DNA of 64,000 nucleotides, from contig NZ_OY761440.1 in the NCBI RefSeq assembly GCF_963664415.1, positions 434,001-498,000 on the forward strand, given 5' to 3'. Position 1 is the stretch's first letter. Every line of letters starts with the position of its first letter. Origin of the DNA: an uncultured Desulfobacter sp. GTDB taxonomy: Bacteria > Desulfobacterota > Desulfobacteria > Desulfobacterales > Desulfobacteraceae. The position numbers were made by a program, and so were the translations under genes. The notes beneath the pieces were generated by a model that worked only from the letters and a program-made list of their open reading frames with translations, made no database searches and was not told the DNA's origin. Shown here piece after piece: positions 27,201-36,502 of the stretch.

Positions 27201-27629
27201 ATGTCTGAATTTGAACCAAGAATTATTGCTTTTCTGTGTAACTGGTGCAGCTACGGTGCCGCAGACCTTGCCGGAGTTGGAAGACTTCAGTACCCTTCCA
27301 ATATCCGTGTCATCAGAATCCCATGCACCGGCAGAATGAGCCCCAAATTTATCCTCTCCGCTTTGAAAGAAGGTGCGGACGGCGTTTGGGTCTCCGGCTG
27401 CCATCCTGGAGACTGCCATTACCTGGAAGGGAATTATTATGCCCGCAGAAAATTTCTGCTCTTCAATGACCTTCTTGAGCACATGGGAGTGGAACCTGGA
27501 AGAGTCCAGTTTTCCTGGATTTCTTCTGCCGAGTCTTCCAAGTTCCTGGAGGTGGTTACCGAAGTCACGGCGTCCATTAAGGCTTTGGGGCCGAACAAGG
27601 CTTTTGTGAAAAATGCCAAGGTCGCATAA
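27201..27629 (+). CDS. flxD: MvhD/FlxD-family iron-sulfur adaptor (cysteine form)
   Basis: A 142-residue MvhD-type [2Fe-2S] protein that hands electrons to HdrA. Conserved: FLCNWCSYGAADLAG, VIRIPCTGRM, VWVSGCHPGDCHYLEGNYYARRK. Cys67 (codon 27399-27401) is the residue replaced by selenocysteine in the paralog at 32727. Ribosome binding site AAAGGAG. It ends the first hdrA-flxD pair and is followed by a strong terminator at 27728-27762. Confidence 0.88.
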   Translation: MSEFEPRIIAFLCNWCSYGAADLAGVGRLQYPSNIRVIRIPCTGRMSPKFILSALKEGADGVWVSGCHPGDCHYLEGNYYARRKFLLFNDLLEHMGVEPGRVQFSWISSAESSKFLEVVTEVTASIKALGPNKAFVKNAKVA

Positions 27630-27727
27630 ATCGAACAAAAATACAGATACCGAAATAATGCTGCAGGCCAAATGTTAACCTGCAGTAATTGGAAATAAAC
27701 CATCGCCGGTTGTTCCAATTTTAACCG

Positions 27728-27763
27728 AGCACCCTTTGTCGTTGACAAAGGGTGCTTTTTTTA
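27728..27763 (+). terminator. Rho-independent terminator after first hdrA-flxD pair
   Basis: A perfect 13-bp stem (AGCACCCTTTGTC at 27728-27740 with 27744-27756), a 3-nt loop and then seven T. Confidence 0.92.
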
Positions 27764-27938
27764 TTCGTGATAGACAGCGGATGTTGATCAAGGCACATCC
27801 AAACGCCACAAACCCCATAAAAGTCATCATCAGAGCAAAATAAACCCACCTCAAATAATATCAGGCACACACAACAACACAACATCTCATTGTAATTATT
27901 TGATATTTTTTACAATTTATTACAAACAAAGTGGCTCC

Positions 27939-27980
27939 TTTTGACCCAACTGTATCCTTTTGTCGGGTCATTTTGACCCA
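27939..27980. promoter_or_regulatory. Repeated TTTTGACCCA boxes upstream of the selenoprotein operon
   Basis: TTTTGACCCA occurs at 27939-27948 and 27971-27980, 32 bp apart (about three helical turns), with a partly inverted relative (GTCGGGTCA) between. Such phased repeats are typical of an operator. The rest of 27764-28193 has no gene. Confidence 0.45.
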
Positions 27981-28193
27981 GAAATAACACACACCTGAAG
28001 CATCAGTTCAACCTTTTATAGAAATTCTAATTTTGTTCGATTTTTTCTTTTTTCCCCAAGATCAGCACCTTATTATTATTTTTCCCCACAAAACGGGGTG
28101 TTTTTTAAATTCACAATTTTCTTTGGCCTTACTATTGCTTTCTCTTACACGAACGTTTTTGTAAAGCATGAACCTCAACAGGAGAATAAAAAT

Positions 28194-31100
28194 ATGTCTC
28201 AAGATGTAATTGGCTCGGTGATGGTTGTGGGCGGCGGTATCGCCGGTATGCAATCTGCAATTGATTTGGCGGACTCCGGATATTATGTCCACTTGGTGGA
28301 AAAAAGCCCCTCGATCGGGGGCGCAATGTCTCAGCTGGATAAGACATTCCCCACCAACGACTGCGCAATGTGAATTATCTCTCCAAAACTGGTCGAGGTC
28401 GGCCGGCACTTAAACATTGAGCTACATACATTATCAGATATTAAGGAAATCTCCGGAGATGCAGGTAATTTCTCCGTAACGTTAAACCAGAAAGCCCGTT
28501 ATATTGATGTTGATAAATGCACAGGTTGCGGGGATTGTTCATCAGTCTGTCCCGTCAGTCTGTCCAGTGATTTTGAACAGGACATGGGAAAAAGAACCGC
28601 TGTTTTTAAGCCTTATGCCCAGGCGGTTCCCGGTGCATTTTCAATCAGCAAAAAGGATAAATCCCCTTGTACCAACGCATGCCCAGGTTCTGTAAATGCA
28701 CATGGATACGTCACGATGATCGGCCAGGGAAAATATAAAGAAGCCATGGAAGTTATCACCCGTACCCTGCCCATGCCGGGTGTCATCGGCAGGATATGCC
28801 CGCATCCGTGCGAGGATGCCTGTCGAAGAGGTGAAGTGGATTCCCCCCTGTCCATTTGTACATTGAAACGGTTTGCGTCCGATCAGGTCGATATCAATGA
28901 CCTGGAAGTACCCGAAATCACACCCCGGGAAGAAAAAGTGGCCATCATCGGTGCCGGTCCCGCAGGACTGACCGCAGCCTACTTTCTTGCCCTGGAAGGT
29001 TTTAAAGTCACTATTTTCGAAGCCCTGCCCGTGGGCGGCGGTATGTTAAGAGTCGGTATCCCTGATTACAGACTGCCGCCTTCGGTTCTTGAAAAAGAGA
29101 TTGCCTGGATCCGGAAGCTGGGCGTTGAAATCAAATATAACACTGCCATGGGCAGAGACATCACAGTGGATAGTCTTACCGAAGACGGTTTCAAATCGAT
29201 CTTCTTCGGCATTGGCTGTCACAATAGTATGAAACTGGGCATTCCCGGTGAAGAGGATGTTGAAGGCGTTATTCCGGGTGTTAAGTTCCTCAGAGATGCT
29301 GCCTTGGGTGACATGAAAGAAGTTAAAGGTAACGTGGCCATTGTTGGTGGCGGTGACGTGGCCATTGATGCGGCAAGAACAGCGCTCAGGTTAGGTGCCG
29401 ACAAAGTCAGCATGCTCTATCGAAGAACCGAAGCTGAAATGCCTGCACGTGATGAAGAAATTGAAGATGCCAAAGAAGAAGATGTGGACATTCAATTCCT
29501 CAGAGCGCCCATCGAGGCTGTTGCGGAAAACGGCAAGCTGACAGGTGTCAAATGCATTCAAATGGAGCTGGGTGAGCCTGATAAGAGCGGCAGAAGAAGA
29601 CCGGTTCCCGTTGAAGGCAGTGAATTTATTGTCGAGGCGGACGTGTTGATCCCCGCCATCGGTCAAAAAACCAATGCATCTTTCCTCAAGGAAACAGACG
29701 GCATTGAACTCAACAAATGGGGTGATTTTGACGTAGATCCGATCACCTACCAGACCTCCCGGGAAGGCGTATTTGCAGGCGGTGATGCCCAGACAGGCGC
29801 ATCCATTGCCATCGCAGCTGTCGGGGCGGGCCGGGAAGCGGCCATCTCCATTGCACGCTACCTCAAAGGCGAGGATATGAAAGCGGGCCGGGAAAAACTT
29901 GAAATCCCCCAGCAGGATTTCAATGCAATCCCCCAAAAGGCCAAAAAAGTGGATCGGTCCCACATGGCGCGTATCCCCATGGACCAACGTAAATCCGGAT
30001 TTACCGAAGTTGAACTCGGCTTCACCGAAGAACAGGCAAAACAGGAAGCCAACAAATGTATTAACTGCATGGTTTGCTGTGAGTGTCTGGAGTGCGTGAA
30101 GGCTTGTGGTGCAGGCGCCCTTACCTTGGATACGCACAAGGAGAAAGATTGCGAAGTGCCGTTGAATGTGGGCTCTGTTGTTATTGCTTCAGGCTTTTCA
30201 CCATACGATCCGAGCAAACTGGATTTTTACGGATTTGGTACCCATCCCAATGTTGTCACATCATTGCAATTTGAACGCCTGCTGTCTGCGTCCGGCCCCA
30301 CGGAAGGTCATGTGGTTCGCCCGTCAGACCATAAGGAACCCAAGAAAATCGCCTGGTTCCAGTGTGTGGGCTCACGTGAGACCAACCGTTGTGACAATGC
30401 CCACTGTTCATCGGTATGTTGTATGTATGCCATCAAGGAAGCGGTAATCGCCAAAGAGCACGATCCGTCCCTGGATGTCTCCATCTTCTATATGGATATG
30501 CGAACCTTCGGCAAAGAGTTTGAAAAATACTACACCGAAGCCCGCGACAAGCATGGCGTCAAATTTATCAGATCCCGTGTTCATACCATCAAGCCGGTGG
30601 GAGATGCAGGAGACCTGGAGATCAGCTATGTAAGTGAAGACGGACAGATGATTGTCGATACCATGGATATGATCGTTCTCTCTGTGGGGCTGGAAACATC
30701 TCCTGAACTCTTGGAACTTGCTGCAAAGTTTGACATTGGACTGACCCCGGGCAACTTTGCCCAGACCACATCCATGAACCCTGTGCAGACAACACGGCCG
30801 GGTGTATTTGTATGTGGTGCGTTTCAGGGTCCCAAAGACATTCCCCAGGCTGTTGTGGATGCAAGCGCAGCAGCCACGGCAGCAGGCGAAATCCTGGTCT
30901 CTGCACGGAACACACTGACAAAAACCAAGGAAGTTGTTCCCGAAATTAACGTAATCGGTGAACGCCCCAGAATCGGTGCTTTTGTATGTCACTGCGGTGC
31001 GAACATTGCCGGGGTTGTGGATATTCAAGCTGTTAATGAGTACGTGAAAACCCTGCCGTTTGTGGAATATGTGGAAAGCAATCTTTATTCATGTTCCCAG

Positions 31101-32630
31101 GATACCCAGTCCAAGATGACTGAGATTATCAAGGAACATAACTTGAACCGGATTGTCGTGGCGGCCTGTACGCCCAAAACCCACGAGCCGCTGTTCCAGG
31201 AAACGCTGATCAACGCCGGATTGAACAAGTACCTGTTTGAGATGGTCAACATTAGAAACCATGTATCCTGGGTTCATAAGTCCAATCCCGATCTGGCCAC
31301 AGAAAAAGCCAAAGAGCTGATTCGCATGTCCGTGACCAAAGTCGGTTTGAAAGCCCCGCTGCAGGAGGCAAAACTGGATGTGGATCAGCATGCGCTGGTC
31401 GTAGGTGGCGGCATTGCCGGTATGTCCACAGCCTTGAGTCTTGCACGGCAGGGCTACTATACCCATCTGGTTGAAAAGGAAGATCAACTGGGTGGACAGG
31501 CCCTCAACCTCTATAAAACCTGGAAAGGCGAAGACGTTCAGGAAATGCTCAAGGATATGGTTGACCAGGTCTCCTCTGAAGAGAACATCAACGTACATCT
31601 GGGCAGCACCATCTCAGACGTGAATGGATTTGTGGGTAATTTCAAATCCGTCATTACATCTAAAGAGGGGGACGAGGTGATTGAGCATGGCATCGCCAAC
31701 ATATCCACTGGTGCAAAAGAATACAAACCCAGTGAATATGCTTATGGCCAAAGCCCGAGAGTGCTCACCAGCCTGGATCTGGATCAGAAAATGCAGACCA
31801 ATGACGCTATTGTAAATGATGTTGAGTGTGCGGTCTTTATCCAGTGCGTGGGCTCCAGGGAACCGGACAGACCATATTGTTCCAGGGTATGTTGTACCCA
31901 TTCGGTGGAAAGTGCGTTGGAAATCAAAAAACGCAACCCGGACGCCAATGTATTTATCCTTTACAGAGATATCAGAACCTACGGAGAACGGGAAAGAAAG
32001 TACATCGAAGCCAGAAAGGCAGGGGTTATTTTCATGCGCTATTCCGTTGATAATAAACCCACGGTTATGGTCGGCGACGACTGCGTAACAATCCAGACCA
32101 TTGATCATGTACTGGGCATGCCGGTGGAAATTGAAGCGGACATCTTGACGCTGGCCACAGCCATTGTGCCGAACAAAGAAGAACAATTGGCACAATTTTT
32201 CAAGGTCCCCATGAACGATGAAGATTTCTTTATTGAAAGACACGCCAAACTGGGACCCTCGGAATTTGCAACCGACGGAGTCTTCCTGTCGGGCCTTGCC
32301 CATTATCCCAAGCCCATTGATGAAGCAGTGGCACAAGGGAAAGCGGCAGCCTCCAGAGCAGTGGCCTTGCTGGCCCAGGGCACAGTGACCACAAACGGCG
32401 AGGTGGCAGCGATTGCTCCAATGACCTGCAGCAGCTGCGGGACGTGTGTATCGATTTGTCCCTACTCAGCACCATCTTTCATGGCAGAGGGGCGATTTAC
32501 AGGAAAGGCTGAGATCAATTCCGCCCTGTGTAAAGGATGCGGACTGTGCGTATCATCCTGCCGCTCAGGTGCAATCCGGCTCAACGGTTATGACAATGAC
32601 CAGATATTTGCAATGATTGATGCGATTTAA
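28194..32630 (+). CDS. hdrA: HdrA-like tandem flavoprotein with GltD insert, selenocysteine form
   Basis: The paralog of the 22717 gene with the same domain order and 1478 residues, if the TGA at 28371-28373 is read as selenocysteine (Sec60). The context NDCAM-[TGA]-IISP aligns with SDCSMCILSP of the cysteine copy, so Sec replaces Cys62. The frame is open from the ATG at 28194 (preceded by AGGAG) on both sides of the TGA. A hairpin 15 nt after the TGA (28389-28406) fits a bacterial SECIS. Other features: CTGCGDCSSVC (about 108), GltD module about 145-590, CINCMVCCECLECVKAC (about 622), second HdrA unit with VVGGGIAGM, C-terminal clusters CSSCGTCVSICP and CKGCGLCVSSC. It begins an operon with flxD-flxC-flxB-flxA-like genes. 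Selenocysteine HdrA is known from methanogens and some Deltaproteobacteria. A simple reading would truncate this gene or start it at 28584. Confidence 0.88.
28371..28406 (+). promoter_or_regulatory. In-frame TGA (Sec) with SECIS-like hairpin in hdrA
   Basis: UGA at 28371-28373; stem CTGGTC (28389-28394) with GGCCGG (28401-28406), six pairs including two G-U; loop GAGGTC. The loop contains AGGUC, as in the classical E. coli fdhF element. The aligned region of the cysteine paralog (22903-22940) cannot form this stem. Confidence 0.8.
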
Positions 32631-32654
32631 CCCGCTTCATAATAAGTAAAAATA

Positions 32655-32692
32655 GGCGATGAAAGCCATAATATAAAATGGCTTTCATTGCC
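32655..32692 (+). promoter_or_regulatory. Intercistronic hairpin between hdrA and flxD
   Basis: Arms 32655-32669 and 32678-32692 pair over 15 positions (core ATGAAAGCCAT / ATGGCTTTCAT), loop of 8 nt. No T-run follows, so it is more likely an RNA-processing or stabilising hairpin than a terminator. The intergenic gap here is 96 nt, unusually long for this operon. Confidence 0.6.
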
Positions 32693-32726
32693 CCAAAATT
32701 CCATAAGTGAAGGAGAAAATAAGACA

Positions 32727-33149
32727 ATGTCAGATTGGGAACCAAAAATCATAGCGTTTCTCTGCAACTGGTGCAGTTACGGGGCCGCTGACCTGGCTGG
32801 GGTAAGCCGGATGCAGTACCCCTCCAATATCCGGGTCGTTAGAATTCCCTGCTCCGGCAGGATGTCTCCAAAGTTTATACTTTCCGCGTTTATGAAGGGT
32901 GCCGACGGGATCTGGGTCTCCGGCTGACACCCCGGAGACTGCCATTACCTGGAAGGTAATTATTTTGCACGTCGGAAATTCGTATTACTGGCTAATATGA
33001 TGGAGCACATGGGGATTGAGCGGGACAGACTTCATTTTTCATGGATCTCATCGGCAGAGGCCGGTAAGTTTATCGATGTGGTTCACTCGGTAACCGAATC
33101 CGTAAAGGCTCTGGGGCCCATAAATAAATTTGTAAAGAAAGCCGGATAG
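32727..33149 (+). CDS. flxD: MvhD/FlxD-family adaptor, selenocysteine form
   Basis: A 140-residue protein when TGA at 32925-32927 is read as selenocysteine (Sec67): WVSG-[TGA]-HPGDCHYLEGNYFARRK aligns residue for residue with WVSGCHPGDCHYLEGNYYARRK of the cysteine copy at 27201. Open frame continues to TAG at 33147-33149. Other conserved parts are FLCNWCSYGAADLAGVSR and VVRIPCSGRM. Ribosome binding site GAAGGAGA precedes the ATG at 32727. MvhD proteins pass electrons from a dehydrogenase or hydrogenase to the HdrA flavin; Sec is known in archaeal VhuD and in bacterial homologs such as BamF. Conventional annotation would split or drop this gene. Confidence 0.88.
32925..32960 (+). promoter_or_regulatory. 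In-frame TGA (Sec) with SECIS-like hairpin in flxD
   Basis: UGA at 32925-32927; stem ATTACC (32944-32949) with GGTAAT (32955-32960), loop TGGAA, 16 nt after the UGA, nearly the same spacing as in hdrA. In the cysteine paralog one base differs (GGGAAT), which breaks the stem. Confidence 0.7.
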
Positions 33150-33159
33150 AGGAACCAAC

Positions 33160-34107
33160 ATGTTAGAGTACACAGAGAAAATCAGAGCGTTGTCCTTGAA
33201 GCTTCTGGAAGAAAAGAAAGTGGACATGGTCATCGGTTTCCAAAAGGGAACCCTGCCCATGTCAAACGAGCCATACATGGCCAAGCACCCGGATGACGTT
33301 AAAAACCTGGTGTGGGACAGCAACTGCGGCATCAACCTGACCAATTACTTGACCGACCGCAAAGAAAAAATTGCAGTCGTGGCCAAAGGGTGTGATTCAC
33401 GTAACATCACCACCCACATTATCGAAAACAAAATCAAACGTGAACAGCTGGTCATCCTCGGCGTACCCTGTACGGGAATGATCGACCGCAGAAAAGTAAA
33501 CAACATCGTGGATTTTGAAGTTGTCGATGTTGTTGAACAGGGTGACAGCATTGTCGTTAAAGGCAAAAATGCTGAAAAGACGTTTGCCAAAGCAGAGATT
33601 CTCCAAAAGAACTGTGCTGTTTGTGCACAGCGTAATCCCGTAATCTACGATGAACTGGTGGCACCGGAAGTACCAGAGCTTACCGACGTAGACAGGTACG
33701 AAGATGTGCGCCAGGTGGAAGCAATGTCAACGGATGATAAGTGGCAGCACTTTGAAGATCTGCTGTCCAATTGCATTCGCTGCTATGCCTGCCGCAATGC
33801 CTGTCCGCTCTGCTATTGCCCGACTTGCTTTGTGGATGAATCTAAACCCCAGTGGGTTGGCAAAGGTGATGATCCAAACGACACACGGACGTTTCACTTT
33901 CTGCGTGCCTATCATTGTGCCGGAAGATGCACCGATTGCGGTGCGTGCGAACGGGCCTGCCCCATGGGGATAAATATGAGAGAGTTCACCAAGAAACTGG
34001 AAAAAGACTGCCAGGAAATGTTCGACTGGCGGGCGGGTCTTACACTTGATGCGCGCCCCCCCCTTGATGCGTTTAATCCCAAAGATCCGGATGCATTTAT
34101 TAAATAG
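33160..34107 (+). CDS. flxC: FlxC-like iron-sulfur protein
   Basis: A 315-residue protein. The N-terminal half (residues 1-190) resembles the FrhB/HycB-like coenzyme F420 hydrogenase beta region: WDSNCGINLTNYLTD, AVVAKGCDSRNITTHI, VILGVPCTGMIDRR, NCAVCAQRNPVIYD. The C-terminal half has two 4Fe-4S sites: CIRCYACRNACPLCYCPTCF and CTDCGACERACPMGI. It starts 11 nt after flxD. By analogy with FlxABCD-HdrABC of Desulfovibrio it should relay electrons between the NADH module and FlxD/HdrA. The assignment flxC versus flxB is by resemblance only. Confidence 0.7.
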   Translation: MLEYTEKIRALSLKLLEEKKVDMVIGFQKGTLPMSNEPYMAKHPDDVKNLVWDSNCGINLTNYLTDRKEKIAVVAKGCDSRNITTHIIENKIKREQLVILGVPCTGMIDRRKVNNIVDFEVVDVVEQGDSIVVKGKNAEKTFAKAEILQKNCAVCAQRNPVIYDELVAPEVPELTDVDRYEDVRQVEAMSTDDKWQHFEDLLSNCIRCYACRNACPLCYCPTCFVDESKPQWVGKGDDPNDTRTFHFLRAYHCAGRCTDCGACERACPMGINMREFTKKLEKDCQEMFDWRAGLTLDARPPLDAFNPKDPDAFIK

Positions 34108-34167
34108 TGTTTCCGGCCAATGGTAAGGGATTAAACAAAACATATTTTTGATAAGGTCAATTTACTT

Positions 34168-35217
34168 ATGAAGACTATAAAAATCGAAAAAAAAGAGTGG
34201 GAACAGGGGCTGGAAAAACTCAAAGAAAGCTATCGGTTGTTCGGACCGATGCCGGATAAAGACTCTCTTGAATTCAAGGAGTTGAATGCCAGTGGCACCC
34301 CAGTTATGGAGAGTGGGAATACCAGACTTTCCGTTAAATCAGTGATCTACCCCCAAAGCCAGACCATGTTCACCTATACCTTGGATGAGTCCAAACCGGA
34401 TCACCACATCATGAAACAGGTTGAACTGAACGGCAAAAAACCAAGAGCCGTTGTTGGGGTTCGCCCTTGTGATGCAGCGTCTTTTAAACTGGTGCGTCGT
34501 AATTTTGACTCCCCTGAATATAAGGATCCGTTCTGGGTGGAGCCCTATGAAGATACGACGTTGGTGGGCTATGCCTGTGATGAACCGTCAAGCACCTGTT
34601 TTTGCACCTCCGTTGGTTGCGGCCCCTATAATGAAGAAGGGCTGGATCTCTTGCTGTTCAAAGAAGGGGATGATTTTTTTGCCAAAGTCCTGACAAAAAA
34701 AGGCGAAGATCTGGCTGCAGCAGCAGGTTGGTCAGCTGATGCGGAATGTGATTTTGAATCACGCAAGACTGCGGCCGAAGAAAAAATCACAGCCAAAATC
34801 TCAACTGACGGATTGAAAGAGAAGAAAACGACGGATCTGTTCGAAGCGGATTTCTGGGAGCAAATTGGGTTTTCCTGCTTAAATTGCGGCACCTGTACCT
34901 ATAGCTGCCCGACTTGCTGGTGCTTTGACATCCAAGATGAAGTCAAGGGAACGGAAGGCAAGCGTATTCGTAATTGGGACAGCTGCATGTACACGCTCTT
35001 TACCCTTGAGGGTTCCGGCCACAATCCAAGACCCAATAAAGTTCCGCGGGTCAGACAGAGATTCATGCACAAACTCAAGTATTACGTTGATAAATATGAC
35101 GCCGGAGTACAGTGTGTCGGATGCGGCAGATGTATTCAACTGTGCCCGGTCAACATCGACATCCGGGAGGTCTGTGAAACCATGAGAAACTATACGCCTG
35201 CACCCCAGGAAGCGTAA
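34168..35217 (+). CDS. flxB: FlxB-like (AsrA/HydB-related) iron-sulfur protein
   Basis: A 349-residue protein with the AsrA/sulfhydrogenase-beta layout: FGPM...DSLEFKEL, AVVGVRPCDAASFKLVRRNF, SSTCFCTSVGCGP, and a C-terminal dicluster with FSCLNCGTCTYSCPTCWCFD and GVQCVGCGRCIQLCPVNID. Cytoplasmic electron relay between the flavin NADH module (next gene) and the upstream iron-sulfur subunits. It lies 60 nt after flxC and 13 nt before flxA-like. Ribosome binding site weak (ATAAGG). Confidence 0.75.
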   Translation: MKTIKIEKKEWEQGLEKLKESYRLFGPMPDKDSLEFKELNASGTPVMESGNTRLSVKSVIYPQSQTMFTYTLDESKPDHHIMKQVELNGKKPRAVVGVRPCDAASFKLVRRNFDSPEYKDPFWVEPYEDTTLVGYACDEPSSTCFCTSVGCGPYNEEGLDLLLFKEGDDFFAKVLTKKGEDLAAAAGWSADAECDFESRKTAAEEKITAKISTDGLKEKKTTDLFEADFWEQIGFSCLNCGTCTYSCPTCWCFDIQDEVKGTEGKRIRNWDSCMYTLFTLEGSGHNPRPNKVPRVRQRFMHKLKYYVDKYDAGVQCVGCGRCIQLCPVNIDIREVCETMRNYTPAPQEA

Positions 35218-35230
35218 AAGGAGAGATACT

Positions 35231-36067
35231 GTGCAGAATCCATATTTGCCATATCCTGTCCGGATTGATGAAATCATCACGGAAACAGAGGATAAAAATT
35301 TAAAGACATTCAAATTTGTCTTTTTAAATCCCGAGGATGAGGAGAATTTTTCATACCAGGCCGGTCAATTCGCAGAACTCTCAATCACCGGTAAAGGAGA
35401 GATCCCCATTGGTATTGCCTCATCTCCCACGGAAAAAGGCTTTGTAAAGTTCACAGTTAATAAAACCGGAATGGTGACCGAGTATTTACACAACATGAAG
35501 GTTGGTGATGTCATGGGTATCCGCGGCCCCTTGGGCAACAGCTATCCATGGGAGACCCTTGAAGGCAAAAACGTGGTGATCATTGGCGGCGGGTTTGCAT
35601 TCACGACACTGAGATCATCCATCGTATACATGCTGGAAAACCGTGATAAGTTCGGTGAAATCAACGTCATTTACGGAGCAAGATCTCCAGGCCTGTTACT
35701 GTATCAAGATGAACTTAAAGCCTGGGAAGCTGCCGGCGACATTAAAATGCACATCACCGTGGATTCCACGGATGATCCAGACTGGAAGTATAATGTCGGA
35801 TTTGTGCCCAATGTTGCGGGAGAAAAGGCGCCACCGGCAGATGAAAACACCTATGCCATTGTCTGCGGCCCCCCGATTATGATTAAGTTCACCCAACCGG
35901 TGCTTGATAAACTCGGTTATGCCCACGATCACATTATCAACTCCCTGGAAAAACGCATGAAATGCGGTATTGGTATCTGCGGTCGCTGCAATCTTGGAGA
36001 CAAATTTATCTGTAAAGACGGACCGGTATTTACCTTGGAAGAGTTGAACGCCCTTCCCAATGAGTAA
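35231..36067 (+). CDS. flxA: FlxA-like FAD/NAD(P)H oxidoreductase
   Basis: A 278-residue ferredoxin-reductase-type protein (PyrK/AsrB group). FAD site near YQAGQFAELSITGKGEIPIGIASSP, NAD(P) site VVIIGGGFAFTTLRSS, and a C-terminal cysteine cluster KCGIGICGRCNLGDKFIC that binds a [2Fe-2S] center. The start is GTG at 35231 with AAAAGGAG before it. It would oxidise NAD(P)H (or reduce NAD) and feed the FlxBCD-HdrA complex. Last gene of the operon; a terminator-like hairpin follows at 36143-36190. Confidence 0.82.
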   Translation: MQNPYLPYPVRIDEIITETEDKNLKTFKFVFLNPEDEENFSYQAGQFAELSITGKGEIPIGIASSPTEKGFVKFTVNKTGMVTEYLHNMKVGDVMGIRGPLGNSYPWETLEGKNVVIIGGGFAFTTLRSSIVYMLENRDKFGEINVIYGARSPGLLLYQDELKAWEAAGDIKMHITVDSTDDPDWKYNVGFVPNVAGEKAPPADENTYAIVCGPPIMIKFTQPVLDKLGYAHDHIINSLEKRMKCGIGICGRCNLGDKFICKDGPVFTLEELNALPNE

Positions 36068-36142
36068 GTGTAATAGTGATTAAACTGATATTCCTGTTAT
36101 TGAAGGCTATATTTTAAAGAGGATTTGGAAGTTTTTTAAGAC

Positions 36143-36190
36143 ATGAACAGGATACTGAATTTTGAAGAATTCTTTATCCTGTTCATCTTT
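36143..36190 (+). terminator. Terminator-like hairpin after the flx operon
   Basis: ATGAACAGGAT (36143-36153) pairs with ATCCTGTTCAT (36176-36186), followed by CTTTTC. The loop is long (22 nt). Confidence 0.6.
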
Positions 36191-36428
36191 TCAATCCAAG
36201 CAATCATGTTCTGAAAATCTTGAATAGGTATAACGTCTCTCCTTATTAATCCCCCACCCAAACCCATCACACGCTCGAATTATTACATTACTGTAATCAA
36301 TTTACTCCATTTATGTTATTTCTATGAAACAAACTATCTTTAATTTCTTGGCAACAGCACCCGAATAAAATTGTTTATTGCAACAAATAGTTATCATTTT
36401 AGCATATTACAAAAACACACCCCATCTA

Positions 36429-36444
36429 TGGTCCGTATTTTGCT
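36429..36444 (+). promoter_or_regulatory. Possible sigma-54 promoter for the phosphatase-kinase pair
   Basis: TGGTCCGTATTTTGCT keeps the GG-N10-GC spacing of -24/-12 promoters with two deviations from TGGCAC. Transcription would start about 47 nt before the phosphatase ATG. The remaining 36191-36502 is A+T-rich with no gene. Confidence 0.4.
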
Positions 36445-36502
36445 CAAGGGTATTTTTGCGTTTACATTAAACCTATTACCTATTTGCCCTTAGGAAATTA
36501 GC

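Noticed and set aside
27764..28193. Riboswitch or selenium-responsive leader before Sec-hdrA
   Set aside because: Only the TTTTGACCCA boxes stand out; no convincing folded leader or attenuator could be drawn.
28371..28373. TGA in hdrA as a true stop or sequencing error (pseudogene)
   Set aside because: The frame is preserved on both sides over 1400 codons, the position aligns with a conserved Cys, a SECIS-like hairpin follows, and the next gene shows the same pattern.
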